NCBI GenBank assembly: GCA_905183005.1
Contig: CAJJDO010000157.1
Location: 191,206-255,205 of the forward strand
DNA from: Paramecium pentaurelia
Taxonomy: Eukaryota > Ciliophora > Oligohymenophorea > Peniculida > Parameciidae
Direction of reading: 5' to 3'
DNA: 64,000 nt
Every line of letters starts with the position of its first letter. Positions within the stretch are counted from its first letter, which is position 1. The translations under genes and the position numbers were made by a program. Shown piece by piece: positions 39,701 through 51,191 of this stretch. The notes below the pieces were generated by a model. It was not told the DNA's origin. It saw only the letters and a program-made list of their open reading frames with translations, and ran no database searches.

Positions 39701-41085
39701 AAATCAGAAATTTAAGTAAATGAACTTAAATTCATTATTATTAATGGTTAATTATTTTTATAAGCCAAATATTAAATTATGGAAGTTTTACCACAAGCAG
39801 CACTACCTTCACATAAAATTGGATTATCTCCATTAAGAGCAGCTTCTAATTAAATTAAATGTTTCTTAACACTTTGAGTTTCAGCATATGTTTCCATCTT
39901 AGGAATTAATTCCTTGAATTTTTAATTTGATTGATAATTAAGGTTTAAAACTCTATAATCTACTAAAGGTAAAAATCGAAACTAAGGATTTAAAATTACT
40001 AAACTTGTAAATTTTGGGCTTAAGTTCTCAAAATCTTAATGATATTACTATATCAACAGTTCAGATGATTACAGATTACTTTGATCAGTTAAAATTCCTT
40101 ACATAGCTCTCTTCTTAACTTGAGAAGCTATTGTCAAAGATTATACTGGATATGGAGGTCTTATTGATATATCTGGTGGTAAATTTTCAAAAATTAATTG
40201 ATTTTTAATGTCTAACATTATTAAATTTTCATCTAAAAGTGAAATATTAAATTAAACTATATTAGAAATACATTTAATTTGTTACTACATTTAGTAATTA
40301 GAATTTATTGAATAAATGTGCAAATTTGAAGATGAATCAATCAAGAGTAATTCCTTTTTGTTTTTTCGGTATCCAACTTTTCTAATACCTTTAGGAGGAT
40401 CTGATAAATTTTGCTAAATCTCTCTCTCTATTTTAAATCCATCATCAAATTTTGCTAATAAAATGAATAAATTATTAGATTTATATTGAATCAATAAAAG
40501 TTAATCTTAGTCTTATTCTTCCATTAATTTACAAGCCACACAATTATCAAACTTTTATACTTCAGCCTAATTTTCAACAGGTAATACTAAACATAATGAA
40601 GTATTAATATTTTATTAAAATTCACAAAAGATTTAATCAAATTTCCTTGATATTGTAAATTATGAAATTTAATGAAAATCGGATTATATTTTCTTGATGA
40701 TTTTATTTAAAAAAATATCATATAAGATGAGGTCATTTTAGAATATAAGTGCACAAATTCTACTATTGCACCAATCAACCATTATGAATTTAGTAGATGG
40801 AATTGTTATCTTTGCTATAGGAGTAAAAGATTTTTCTAATGAGGCAGAATAAAGATTAGTTAATTTATCCTATTCTTATTCTTCAAACATTAGTAGAAAC
40901 TATAAATTTGGATCACAGACTACACTTTGTATTTTCAAACAAGTTAATTAATATTCTCTAAAAACTAGGCAATCAGTATCAAATATTAAGATTGATGAAT
41001 CTGATTTATTTTTTGATAAAATAGTAACTTTGGAATTTCTCAGTGATAAGTTCTATACATTAGATGCCTAAAATATCGTACTCAT
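24769..41085 (-). CDS. Giant midasin-like protein: six AAA+ modules, beta-rich region, Ser/Asn/Gln tract, degenerate VWA
   Basis: ATG at 41085-41083, TGA at 24771-24769, 5,438 codons. Every motif checked lies in one frame, so introns are absent or multiples of three. Six P-loop sites occur in order: GSAACGKTS (427), GQQFCGKLSS (747, degenerate), GTAGVGKTK (1031), GRTSSKTYLS (1340, lacks GK), GPPGVGKSA (1683) and GDVSSGKTS (2014). Walker B segments include LWILLDEANLA (Asp494), GGIVLLDEANLS, SLILFDEVNLAS and YWLILDNINLAR (Asp2110). Two modules have lost key residues. Residues about 2300-4080 are beta-strand-rich, 4080-4215 acidic/Gln-rich and 4215-4782 a Ser/Asn/Gln repeat. KSFYFFQVVLDLSQLEQ (Asp5161) is a VWA strand with an incomplete MIDAS (DxSxS). 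Six AAA plus C-terminal VWA is the midasin (Rea1) plan, which remodels pre-60S ribosomes, but midasin's middle is helical, so this is probably a diverged relative with a different client. Confidence 0.8.
26739..28440 (-). repeat. Tandem repeat encoding a Ser/Asn/Gln tract, 33-bp unit with 195-bp super-repeat
   Basis: Inside the giant gene. The basic unit is about 33 bp and encodes an 11-residue motif of the type NSNNGQSISSS, with 30- to 39-bp variants. At 27011-27607 a 195-bp block (65 codons) is repeated three times nearly unchanged, and a fourth, diverging copy follows. In the coding frame the Ser codon is almost always TCA, which on the plus strand gives runs of tga. The other frames of both strands are also largely open and give artificial proteins rich in DDD/LLEF or HHH/ILIMDN. 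The tract is more irregular from 27900 to 28440. Confidence 0.9.
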
Positions 41086-41504
41086 TTTCAATAAAATTAA
41101 TATTAGAGTTTAATTCTTTTTTCTACAAACTTTAAACTAATAGAAATTAAGAAAATTCTTCCATCACTTATTAAAAAAACTATTAATTTTTAGGCTTAAT
41201 TATATATTAATATGATTCTCTTATCATAGTGGTCTCAAGCATCACTTTCGATTTTTAGTAGAAAATTTGGAGTTCCTGATATAAGATATTTTTGGTAAAT
41301 AAAAACTCAATTTTTTTGACTCTAATAGTCTATATATAATTTTAACATCAAAATTAAGATTAGGAGAAAGGGAGTTCTAGTATCAATTATATGTAGAATT
41401 TGGAGTTTTGTCTTTAATATAGTATAAATATTAAATGCCAAAGGAAAATTATAAAAGATGATGAAAATTAATTCTCTATTATTTTAGATCAATCTCTTAT
41501 TTTT

Positions 41505-43325
41505 TCAGAGTGTCTTCTCAAACTCAAAGTCTAGTTCACTAGTTTGAACTTTTTCATAAACTTCTAAACAAGTCTTGTGAAATGAATATTCAGTATCATC
41601 TATTTAATGGTAAATCTAATTTTTCTCTTCAATTAAATTCAGACATAAATAACAAGAATCAGAATGGTGGATCGAACAACTATTTTAACCTAAATTTAAT
41701 AATTAGCTCTCAATCATTCTATTACAATTACTACATTTTTATTATATAAAGAAAGGAATATTAATTTCTGTTAAATTATTGAATTTCATTTTATTTTTGA
41801 TTTCTTTATCCTCTAATATAGTCTAGCAATTAGTATCTACTTCTCCTAATGCAAATTGTAACAATTATTTTTCTTTTGTAGATTTATTTTATATTGTATT
41901 TATTTTTTAAAGTTCGCATTTGAGAATTGAAATGGTATTTGGTAAATTATAACTTTTTAAAGATTATACTCTTAATAAATCTGAATCAATTTTGACATTC
42001 ATTTTTATCATTTATTTACCCAGAACTACAGCTTTGAACAATTTTTCTAATCTATTAAAAATGGGGTAGTATTTGGATATTTTATCATAAATCTCACTAA
42101 ACTTTTCTGCAAATAAGAATCCTTGATCATTATTATCCTTTATCTCATTTTCAATTATTTATTATTTCATAATTTCTAACTATTTAGCTTTACATTTAAT
42201 TTAGATACTTTCTATTAAAAACTCATCATCCAAACAACTATAAACACATTTATATGGATATAGCATAAATTTATATAGATTCTAAGACCCATTCATTTTA
42301 CCAAAATTGTAATATGATTTCAATCCGCATAATTCTAATTCTTTTGGATATTTAAAAGGAGTTTTGCCATCTGCAGAAATTCCCAAACTTATTTATTGCA
42401 ATAAATGACTACTTTCAAACATCACTCTTGCAAATTCAGTATCTTAGATTAGATTTCTCTTTACAAATTCATCAGGCCAATAAAGTTTTTCTTATTAAGA
42501 CACAGCCTCTTTGTTTAGAGAAAGAACAGGAACTAAATTAAATTTGATTATCTTTTCTTCCTTTGATAAATTTGGATCACTTAAAACTAATAATGCTGTC
42601 GCTAAATCGGTCAAATGTATATCTTCTTAAACATCTATTAGGAATTTCATTGAACGAAAATTAATTCCTCTAATCTTTTTTTCGAATTCTATTTCCTCTC
42701 TGTATTACAATACATTTTTTTATAATTCTGATTAGCCTTCAGATTATTCTTATTCGTTTTCAGGTATTATTCCTTTGTCAATCTATTCCTTTAATTAATC
42801 CAGATTTGAAATCCAATTTTCATAATACCTTTACTTTTAAGGATTTTTGTTTATAGCATCCTTTAAAAATTGAATTCTTTCTTAAATAAGTTCATTTTGT
42901 AGATCTTTTTAATTCATGCTGTTCACCATTTAAATTGTTTTCCTCCCAATAACTCCATCTTTTTTTGTCTTGCAAACTTTCTATAGAAAAAGGGTTGAGT
43001 TTTTAGTTCCTAAATTCACTAATGTATCAAAATACAAATAGGCTGTATTTGGATCTTCTATTTTTTCAACATGATTTTTGATGTACAATTAATAATAAAA
43101 ATTAATGATTTCATCTATTGATAATTCCTCTACATATTTAGCCTTTTTTATATCGCCATCTTTCATCCCTAATTTTAAATATTTTTCTTGATGATATTTA
43201 TCATAAATATTTTATGAAATACCATAATTAATTTTTTCTTAAGGAGAATTGCTATCATTCACTTTTTCTTTTTAATTTTCTAAAATAAGCAGTGCTATAA
43301 TCTCAAATTTATTATATTTAAGCAT
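41505..43325 (-). CDS. 606-residue protein with a C-terminal LIM/treble-clef-like zinc site
   Basis: ATG at 43325-43323, TGA at 41507-41505, no intron needed. The first 530 residues are helical and charged without a family I can name; KLYWPDEFVKRNLIQDTEFA and FESSHLLQQISLGISADG are the most conserved-looking parts. At about 532-595 a Cys/His cluster reads CSNCNRMI, CSIHHSDSCYLCLNL and SFHKTCLEVY, with C-x2-C, C-x2-HH, C-x2-C and H-x2-C spacing like a LIM or treble-clef zinc finger. It lies 419 bases upstream of the giant AAA gene on the same strand. Co-expression is possible but not shown. Possible role: protein-protein adaptor. Confidence 0.7.
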
Positions 43326-43527
43326 ATCTATTCTAATAGAATTTGAAAAATAATATATATTCTGTTATTAAATCAAAAATTTTTTATTTAAATTGTATAA
43401 TCCAGATGGCAGGTTATTTATTTTTAGATATAAAATTGATTGAACAAAATATTTGAAAATGAATAGCCTTCTTTCCTTATATCAAAATATACTAGATTAA
43501 AAATTAATTAAAAAAATATAATTAGTT

Positions 43528-43768
43528 ATGATTTGGGAATAATTGAAAACTTTTTGGTATGTAAATTTTTTGGCTAAAGAGAAATTAAAGAAGTTTGGCA
43601 TTGCTGCGAATGGTGAAGTGAACAACATTAATAATTGAAGAAAGCGAATTTATTCTACTAAATTATCAAAAAATTTAGTCTCCAAAAGCGATGAAGTCAA
43701 AAGAAAGTTTGCCACAAAGAATTACTAGATTGATACCCCAAGATCTCTATGGTCAAAGAATTTCTTGA
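43528..43768 (+). CDS. Small protein, possibly complex III subunit 7-like (QCR7/UQCRB)
   Basis: ATG at 43528. A 28-nt intron (gtgaag...ttgaag) joins KLKKFGIAAN to ESEFILLNYQKI, and a TGA at 43766-43768 gives about 70 residues. Wording such as KFGIAANE and RITRLIPQDLYGQR resembles QCR7/UQCRB (KYGL..DD, ..RRLPE.LY..R). Directly downstream, around 43815-43860, another frame reads VFNIRTFNLHKNNIP, which would match the next block of that family (R.FRI.RA.DL..K..LP). No GT-AG intron joins them cleanly, so either the 3' exon structure is missed or the gene is broken. In mitochondria this subunit supports cytochrome b. The call is tentative. Confidence 0.35.
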
Positions 43769-44493
43769 AATAATTTTCTATAGTTCAAGTTAGTATTTTG
43801 TGATCTTAAGTTGTGTTTAATATCAGAACATTCAATCTACATAAAAATAACATTCCTTATTCATATTTTTATCATTCCCACTGTAAATTTTAATAATTTA
43901 AATAAAAAATTATCCTAATTATTTTATAATTGCTAAAATCTTTTCATTTCTATCAAACTAAGATATGTAATACTCATAAATTATATAAAAAATTTTATAT
44001 ACTCACATAGTATTTGAATCCTTTAATTTGTTTGAACGTTAAGGAAATAATCATATACATTATTTGAAAAATTAGGTTAAAACTAATTAATTGATTCTAT
44101 ATCAAAAATACAATTAAAAATTATTTTAGACAGATTTGCAAACTGCCTTATAAAATTTCACACATCGATAATGATCAGATTAATGACAACAAAATATATT
44201 CTAAATTATGTTGAAATTGATATTATTTATAATTTAAAACTTTTAAGAACAACAAAATTCTAAACTAAAAATAAAACATTTTGAGGGTTGTGATTGATTT
44301 CGGCTATATCATAATTTGTTTATCAATAATTTAAATTGATTTCAACTCTTAATGTATTGTAATGATAGTTGTTAATCAAAAGTTATTTTCAGCATAATAA
44401 TGCTCTCAAATCAATCTTCATATTATTATTAATTAAATAAATATATTTGTTGTTTCAATAATTTTATTATTAAGTCAACAGCAGGAATACTAT
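43769..44493. other. Spacer, mostly no gene
   Basis: Apart from the possible 3' exon of the small gene near 43815-43900, no frame with protein character was found. AT-rich with poly-A/T runs. Confidence 0.4.
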
Positions 44494-46855
44494 TCATAAA
44501 TTTTTAATAGCCATTTCTATAAAGATGTAACAATGATAATTTAATAGAAATATTTGTTTTTTTTTGTATTATAATATTTTCCAATTATATTCAATTCCCT
44601 TATTCATTTTATTCCAAACATCCTTTTGACAATTACTACATAAATACAACTTTGCCTAAAGATTATATAAATAATTACAATAAAGCTGTAAATACTATTG
44701 ATTCTAAGGTTACATACTTAAGGCTTATTGTGAAAAAATCAAGGCTTCTTCAAAGCTCCCGATTCTTAATAAAGTTTTTGCTTTAATTATAAGATTTAAA
44801 ATATACCCATTTAAAATTTTGCAACATGAGATTGCGGATTATTTATTACAGCTTAAGAAATGAAAGCAATGGCTTCTTCAATTCTATTTAAACTCTCTAA
44901 TGTCTCTCCTAAAATTTAAGATTATAAATTTTACTAATCTATTCAATAGCTACATTATCATTTGGGTTTAATTAAAATGAAGTTTTAAAACATAGAATAG
45001 CCTCTTCTTATCTATTCATATTCAATAGCAATCTTCCTAATTTTTTAGTCAAATTTAATATACCCTTAGAATTCCAAATTGAAAAAACATTTGAATTGAG
45101 TTTAAGGGCTTTATTTAAAGATACAATTGCCTCCACAAATCTACCTGAATTAATTAGAGACCTTCCTAAAATTGTGAAATTACACATTTACCTTTTTGAT
45201 AAAATGCTTAATAATTATCTGGCTCTAATGAAATTAATTAGTCAAAAGTCTCGATGGCCTCTTCATATCTATACATATTAAATAATGACATTCCTTAAGT
45301 TATTAAGTTAGATTAAACTTACCTTTTCTCAAATAAGCATCAAAACATTTTGGATTATTCTCTATGGCCATATCAAAATATTAAATAGATTCTTCTTCCA
45401 TTCCTAAATTGAATAATGCAGTTCCTAAATGATTATTCAAAATTAAGTATACCCATTAGTAAATTTATTATAGGATGATTCTATCTTATAGAAAGGGCCT
45501 AGTCAAAACACTCAACAGCTTCTTCAAACCTATTTAAATCAAATAATGCAATTCCTTAATTATTTAGTTTAGTGATACCCTTATTGCCAAGAGCTATATC
45601 GCCTCTTGGGTTAATCTTAAGCGACATATCACAATATTCAATTGCCTCTTCTTCACGGCGTAATTAAATTAATGCGCCAGCTAAATTAACCTTCAATAAT
45701 TATTTACCTATGGTAGAGTAAGGTACATAATTTTTCGAATCTAATTGAATGGCTTTTTGGCATTATTAAATCGCTTCCTCAGGCCTCAATAAACTTGCTA
45801 AGATCCTTCCTAAAAAGAAATAAATTTATAATTAATCTTACCTTTTATATCATAGGCTTCAGCTAAAGTTTCATCTATTTGAAGTACCTTATCGCAAATT
45901 TCAATAGCTTCTTCGTATCTAAGTTACATCAGTAATGCCCTTCCTTAAATTTACTTAAATCTATGATACCTTTGGTAGTATAAGCAAATTTATCCAAATC
46001 AGTATTCGAAAATGCTTTATCACACAATTGAATAGCTTCATCATATTTTCTTAAACCAATTAATGTTGAAGCTAAAATTACAATTGAATTGAATAATACC
46101 TTTCAGAATATTTAATAACTAAAAATTCTGATCATACTTCTAAGCTTCATTATAACATTTGTAAGCCCCATTATAATTATCTATACCTTCTAGTGTTATC
46201 CCTATATTGAAATAAAAAACATCTTTACCTAAGTAAATTAGAGATGCTTAATTATCAGGATTGATTTTTATTGCTTCATCAAAGCATTAAAAAGCCTATT
46301 AATATTAATCTAACTTCACTAACGTTATCCCTTAAATAATTTGTGGATAAATTATACCTTTGTGATAAAGAAGCTTTTCATTTTTTGGATTTAAAGTAAT
46401 TGCTTGATTAATACATTCCAGAGACTCATCATATTTATCTAATTATATTAAAACATTTGCTTTTGTAGTTGAAATAAATTTCTACATTTATGCATTAATA
46501 ATTCATCATTATTCTTTTTATTTTCCTTGAGAAGTTCATTCTGCTTGATTTTTTCTTCTATCTCTAAAAAGGCTTCATCATAATTTCTTTCATCAAATAA
46601 TTGTTTAACTTTAAATATGATAAGTTCATATTTTTACATTTTAATAAATCCTTATCAATCACATCAGTTTATTCTTATTTGATTTCATCAATAATTTGGC
46701 ATCTTTTTGTAATTTTACATTATTATCTCTATTCTTACTCGTCTTTCTATATCATCTTCTTTATATAAGTATGATAATTTGATTAAATGGTGAAACTTTC
46801 TGATGAATTTTGACAAGTTTTCATAATTGAAACTACCACTATTGTTGCACTTCAT
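44494..46855 (-). CDS. Tetratricopeptide repeat protein, many small introns
   Basis: Read on the minus strand, successive exons encode TPR units, for example LIQLDKYDESLECINQAITL then NPKNEKLLYHKG, each joined to the next across introns of about 25-29 nt beginning gtataa. The C-terminal exon ends in SFEEALIFSQQALSMQPQNQ, then CSNCQKDVWNKMNKGIEYN, with TGA at 44496-44494. About 14 repeats are present. The start is uncertain. ATG 46855 gives MKCNNSGSFNYENLSKF but needs frame corrections near 46740 and 46640. ATG 46639 gives MQKYELIIFKVKQLFDE directly. TPR arrays are protein-binding solenoids; no enzyme domain is visible. Confidence 0.75.
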
Positions 46856-48963
46856 ATTAATTAATAGTTAATGTAATTTCATTTGGCGGTTAATTAATCA
46901 AAAATATATCATTAAAAACTTTAAATTATGAAATGAAATTATGGCCGATTTATGTGGAATTGACATATTTAAAGCTTTGGAATAAGGCATTTACGATGAA
47001 AATTATTTAAAGAATAAATAATGTCCAGACTTACAGATGGAAAGGTTTTTCAATTAGTATCTAAACTCGAATTTATACATTAGGTATTGGGAAAAGTAGC
47101 AGTAATTGTTTACTCTAAAGAATAGCTGAAGTTGCAAATGGAATATACTAATTAGTAAGAGATAAGGATGATATCAATTTGATTAGATTTATTAGAAAAT
47201 TCTTTAAATGTGATTTATCTGATTTCCATTAATAAGTAATCCAAAATCAATATCTTATTTGAATAAAAATCAAGAATACAAATTTTATTTTCAAAAAAAT
47301 CTTAGAATTCAGAATTAATTGCTCCAATAAATGCATAATAAATCTCTTTTGATGTTAAATGAATCTAAAAGTTCTCAATATAATGAATATTTCTATAAAA
47401 TAACTGCTCATTGATATAAGATATTATGAAAAATAAATATCCTAAAAAGGTAAACAAATGGATCAAAGATAAATTTTTCATTATAAAATCAAATTTAATG
47501 TTCTAGCTCAGCATTCATTTGTGAGGTTTCTAAAATGAAAAAGAGCTTAAAATACTAATAAGAAAGGGCTCATTATTAGAAAAAGAGTCGAAAAGATTTC
47601 AGAAAGGAAATTTCAGCTTTAAGGCAATAATGAATATGTATATTTCTAGAATACTCTGTAATTATTGTAAATATGACAATGATGGATTAACCTTTACTTT
47701 CATCTTAAAAAATGGTTTAAAGAAAAGTAAAATATCCTTGGTTATTCAAATGATAAATGATGAGTTAGGAATATAAGATTAATACAACAAATAACAGAAT
47801 AAATTTCTTCCTAAACAAAGCATTTAATGTGTTCTATAGTTAACAATACTATATGATGATTAAAATATTATNGATTAAATGGTGAAACTTTCTGATGAAT
47901 TTTGACAAGTTTTCATAATTGAAACTACCACTATTGTTGCACTTCATATTAATTAATAGTTAATGTAATTTCATTTGGCGGTTAATTAATCAAAAATATA
48001 TCATTAAAAACTTTAAATTATGAAATGAAATTATGGCCGATTTATGTGGAATTGACATATTTAAAGCTTTGGAATAAGGCATTTACGATGAAAATTATTT
48101 AAAGAATAAATAATGTCCAGACTTACAGATGGAAAGGTTTTTCAATTAGTATCTAAACTCGAATTTATACATTAGGTATTGGGAAAAGTAGCAGTAATTG
48201 TTTACTCTAAAGAATAGCTGAAGTTGCAAATGGAATATACTAATTAGTAAGAGATAAGGATGATATCAATTTGATTAGATTTATTAGAAAATTCTTTAAA
48301 TGTGATTTATCTGATTTCCATTAATAAGTAATCCAAAATCAATATCTTATTTGAATAAAAATCAAGAATACAAATTTTATTTTCAAAAAAATCTTAGAAT
48401 TCAGAATTAATTGCTCCAATAAATGCATAATAAATCTCTTTTGATGTTAAATGAATCTAAAAGTTCTCAATATAATGAATATTTCTATAAAATAACTGCT
48501 CATTGATATAAGATATTATGAAAAATAAATATCCTAAAAAGGTAAACAAATGGATCAAAGATAAATTTTTCATTATAAAATCAAATTTAATGTTCTAGCT
48601 CAGCATTCATTTGTGAGGTTTCTAAAATGAAAAAGAGCTTAAAATACTAATAAGAAAGGGCTCATTATTAGAAAAAGAGTCGAAAAGATTTCAGAAAGGA
48701 AATTTCAGCTTTAAGGCAATAATGAATATGTATATTTCTAGAATACTCTGTAATTATTGTAAATATGACAATGATGGATTAACCTTTACTTTCATCTTAA
48801 AAAATGGTTTAAAGAAAAGTAAAATATCCTTGGTTATTCAAATGATAAATGATGAGTTAGGAATATAAGATTAATACAACAAATAACAGAATAAATTTCT
48901 TCCTAAACAAAGCATTTAATGTGTTCTATAGTTAACAATACTATATGATGATTAAAATATTAT
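46781..48963. repeat. Direct duplication of 1,091 bp around a single n (scaffold-join type)
   Basis: Copy 1 is 46781-47871, copy 2 is 47873-48963, and base 47872 is n. The copies appear identical. Copy 1 starts inside the 5' end of the minus-strand TPR gene, so copy 2 repeats its first 25 codons (47873-47947). Confidence 0.9.
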
Positions 48964-49250
48964 ATCATATTTTGAATTAATTGAATGGATATCAGCAGAT
49001 GGTAGTTTCTCTATAGAAATTCATCTCAAAGAATAACTAAATTATACAAAATAGATAATAATTATAAATTAGAAGATTCATGTTGGGGCATAAGTTATTT
49101 CTCTTTTTTATTTGAAAAGATTTTGTAAAAATTTAAAGAGGTTTGAAATAAATTTATCCTAAGCCATAAATTACTTCGTAGATAAAAAAAAAGTTAATTA
49201 TAAGAAGATGAAATTCAAGATTGTTAGGGGTAGTCAAGGAATTTTATGGT
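48033..49250 (+). pseudogene. VIT/VWA-domain protein relic (first copy from 46941)
   Basis: Three frames in succession spell the second half of a VWA domain. MADLCGIDIFKALEQGIYDE corresponds to the GGTDIF.AL..IY block. One base shift later RLTDGKVFQLVSKLEFIH corresponds to LTDG.V. A further shift gives TRIYTLGIGKSSSNCLLQ and RIAEVANGIYQLVRDKDD, the GIG...A..G.....V.D block. Downstream, coding-like text ends with ELIEWISADGSFSIEIHLKE, like the C-terminal tail of VWA5/PARP4-type proteins. At least two frameshifts and several TGA codons show it is not functional, unless errors are many. VIT/VWA proteins are usually cytosolic or vault-associated. Confidence 0.55.
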
Positions 49251-51117
49251 TTTTTTTATGGAAAATTATATTATAAATTAACATAATTAATTAATATCGT
49301 TCTTTTTTTAAATTCTAATTATTCCTTAAATTATTTAAATAAATTTACTCAAAATTAAAAAAAAATCACCTAACCTATGACTATTTTAGTAATTTTTGGT
49401 TATGAGAATTGAAAAAATAATTAATTTGATAATCAATCTTTAAAAATTTTTTCATCTAATAGATTGCTTGGATTATGGATTAAACTTAAAAGATGTGTTT
49501 CACTGCAGATGAAAATCAAATAAAAAACTCAGTATTTTATGAAAAAACTTATTTTACTGATTTATGCCTTAATTATTCAAACAACATGTAGCAATTAATC
49601 TTTGCATTATTAATAATCTAGTAAAAATAAATTGCGTAAGCTTAAATTAACAGAAAATCAAGTTTTTTGAATAAATATCAAGAAAACAAAAGTATATGAA
49701 ATATGATCTTATCCTAGATGTTAATATTTTCGATAATTATTTTTTATATCATTGATCATACAAGTACAGCCATTATTATTTAAATACTAATAAATCATAA
49801 TTTAAAAAAAAATACTTATTTTATTTCTTGTATTTTTAATTTATAGACTAGTTTTTGCATTAATTACTAAAGTTTAGGGTTGATGATTATTAGTGTGTCT
49901 TTATTACGCTTGATAAGACTGAGTGAATTAAAGAGTTTAGGTTTTGTTAAGATTCCTTGTAAAAAATTTTGGAATCATAATAAATATATTTATTGAATAA
50001 AATTGGGATTTTATAAAAGTCAATTTAAAATGAAAATTATTCAAATTGAATTTTTCATTTAACTTCCAACTGTTTTGTTGGAAAAATAAATGGCAAAATA
50101 TGTTAGAATTTCATTTTATTAATAATATAAATAATTAGCAATTAATATATATATTAGTCAAACAAGATATTTCTAATTAATATACGTTAAAAATGATCAA
50201 CTAATCTAATTTTACTTCATCATTTTGTTTTTGTTATTCATTTAACCAAGATAACTAGCTGAAAAAGTATAGCTTTGCATGATTTTAATTTATAATTTAT
50301 CTAATGAACCAATTTCGTTTGGAGATGCAAACCTAGTGATTCCCCCCTAATAATTTATTCATGTAACAGTGGAATGGATTACATCCAACTAGATTTTGAT
50401 ACATAATAAAGAATAAAAATATAACCAGAAATTTTTTTTAATTTATACAGCATTAAATGTGTTCAAATAGATGCCTTTGTTTTTTTTCAAATTTTTTTCA
50501 AAATGAAGCAGTAATTTCATTAGATTAATTTTGATATGCCTTTTTTAACAATTATTTTTAGTTTTAATAAACTATTTTAAAACTCAGCATATCTTGTATA
50601 ATTTATAGGTGATGGATCAAAAAAAATGATATTTCAATTATAATGATTGGGATTTGTACTAATTCTTAGATAAAAGTTGTTTATTTCTAAAATAAGAAAT
50701 ACTTTAAGTTCAATAATTTATTATTCTGAATTTTTAAGAGAGAAACAAATATTAAATTTGCTTGGTTTCAAATCTTCTTATTGTCACTAGGAATTTAGAT
50801 ATTTAGAATTAATTTGATCTCAAAATTTAAGTAATCTTAATTGCAATTTGAGATAGTTCGAATTGATTTTTTTTGCAATTAATACTAGCAATATTATATC
50901 ATTACCACAAGTGAAGGAAAATTATGGATGAGGGGATTATTGTCTTAAAGAATATTTATAGTGGTCTTTGAAGCGATAGGATACATCGTTTTGATTTATT
51001 CTTATTAAACCCAGAAACTTTTTTCTTTTGTTGCTTCAAACAAAATATTTGCGATTGATAGAGAATATATTATTGCCAAAATAATTTATAAATTAAGAAA
51101 GTATCATCAAGCTATAG
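49251..51117. other. Gene-poor stretch
   Basis: AT-rich with frequent TGA in all frames. The only item noted is the short signal-peptide-like frame at 49539-49670. No RNA gene or repeat seen. Confidence 0.45.
49539..49670 (+). CDS. Short frame starting with a signal peptide-like sequence
   Basis: ATG 49539 gives MKKLILLIYALIIQTTCSNQ, then a Lys-rich stretch to TGA 49668-49670, 43 residues. The start has the basic N-region, hydrophobic core and small residues of a secretory signal, but the frame is short and may be the 5' remnant of a secreted-protein gene. A 21-nt GT-AG intron could bypass the stop but leads to another TGA shortly after. Confidence 0.3.
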
Positions 51118-51191
51118 CAAGGAAACATCCGTATCCGTATGCTGACGAGCAACTAGTGCGACTTCAAGTCCAGAACGAAGCGAGAGCGGCC
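51118..51191. other. Isolated GC-rich island
   Basis: About 74 bases with more than half G+C and several CpG dinucleotides inside DNA of roughly 20% G+C. It contains the 11-base palindrome-like gacttcaagtc, an actagt site and gagagcggcc at its end. It is not a tRNA: no acceptor pairing or T-arm. Possibilities are a small structured RNA, a captured foreign fragment or a cloning-adapter remnant. Confidence 0.5.

Noticed and set aside
51118..51191. Hammerhead ribozyme (ctgacgag ... cgaag)
   Set aside because: The second core element reads gaag instead of gaaa and the flanking helices do not pair as required.
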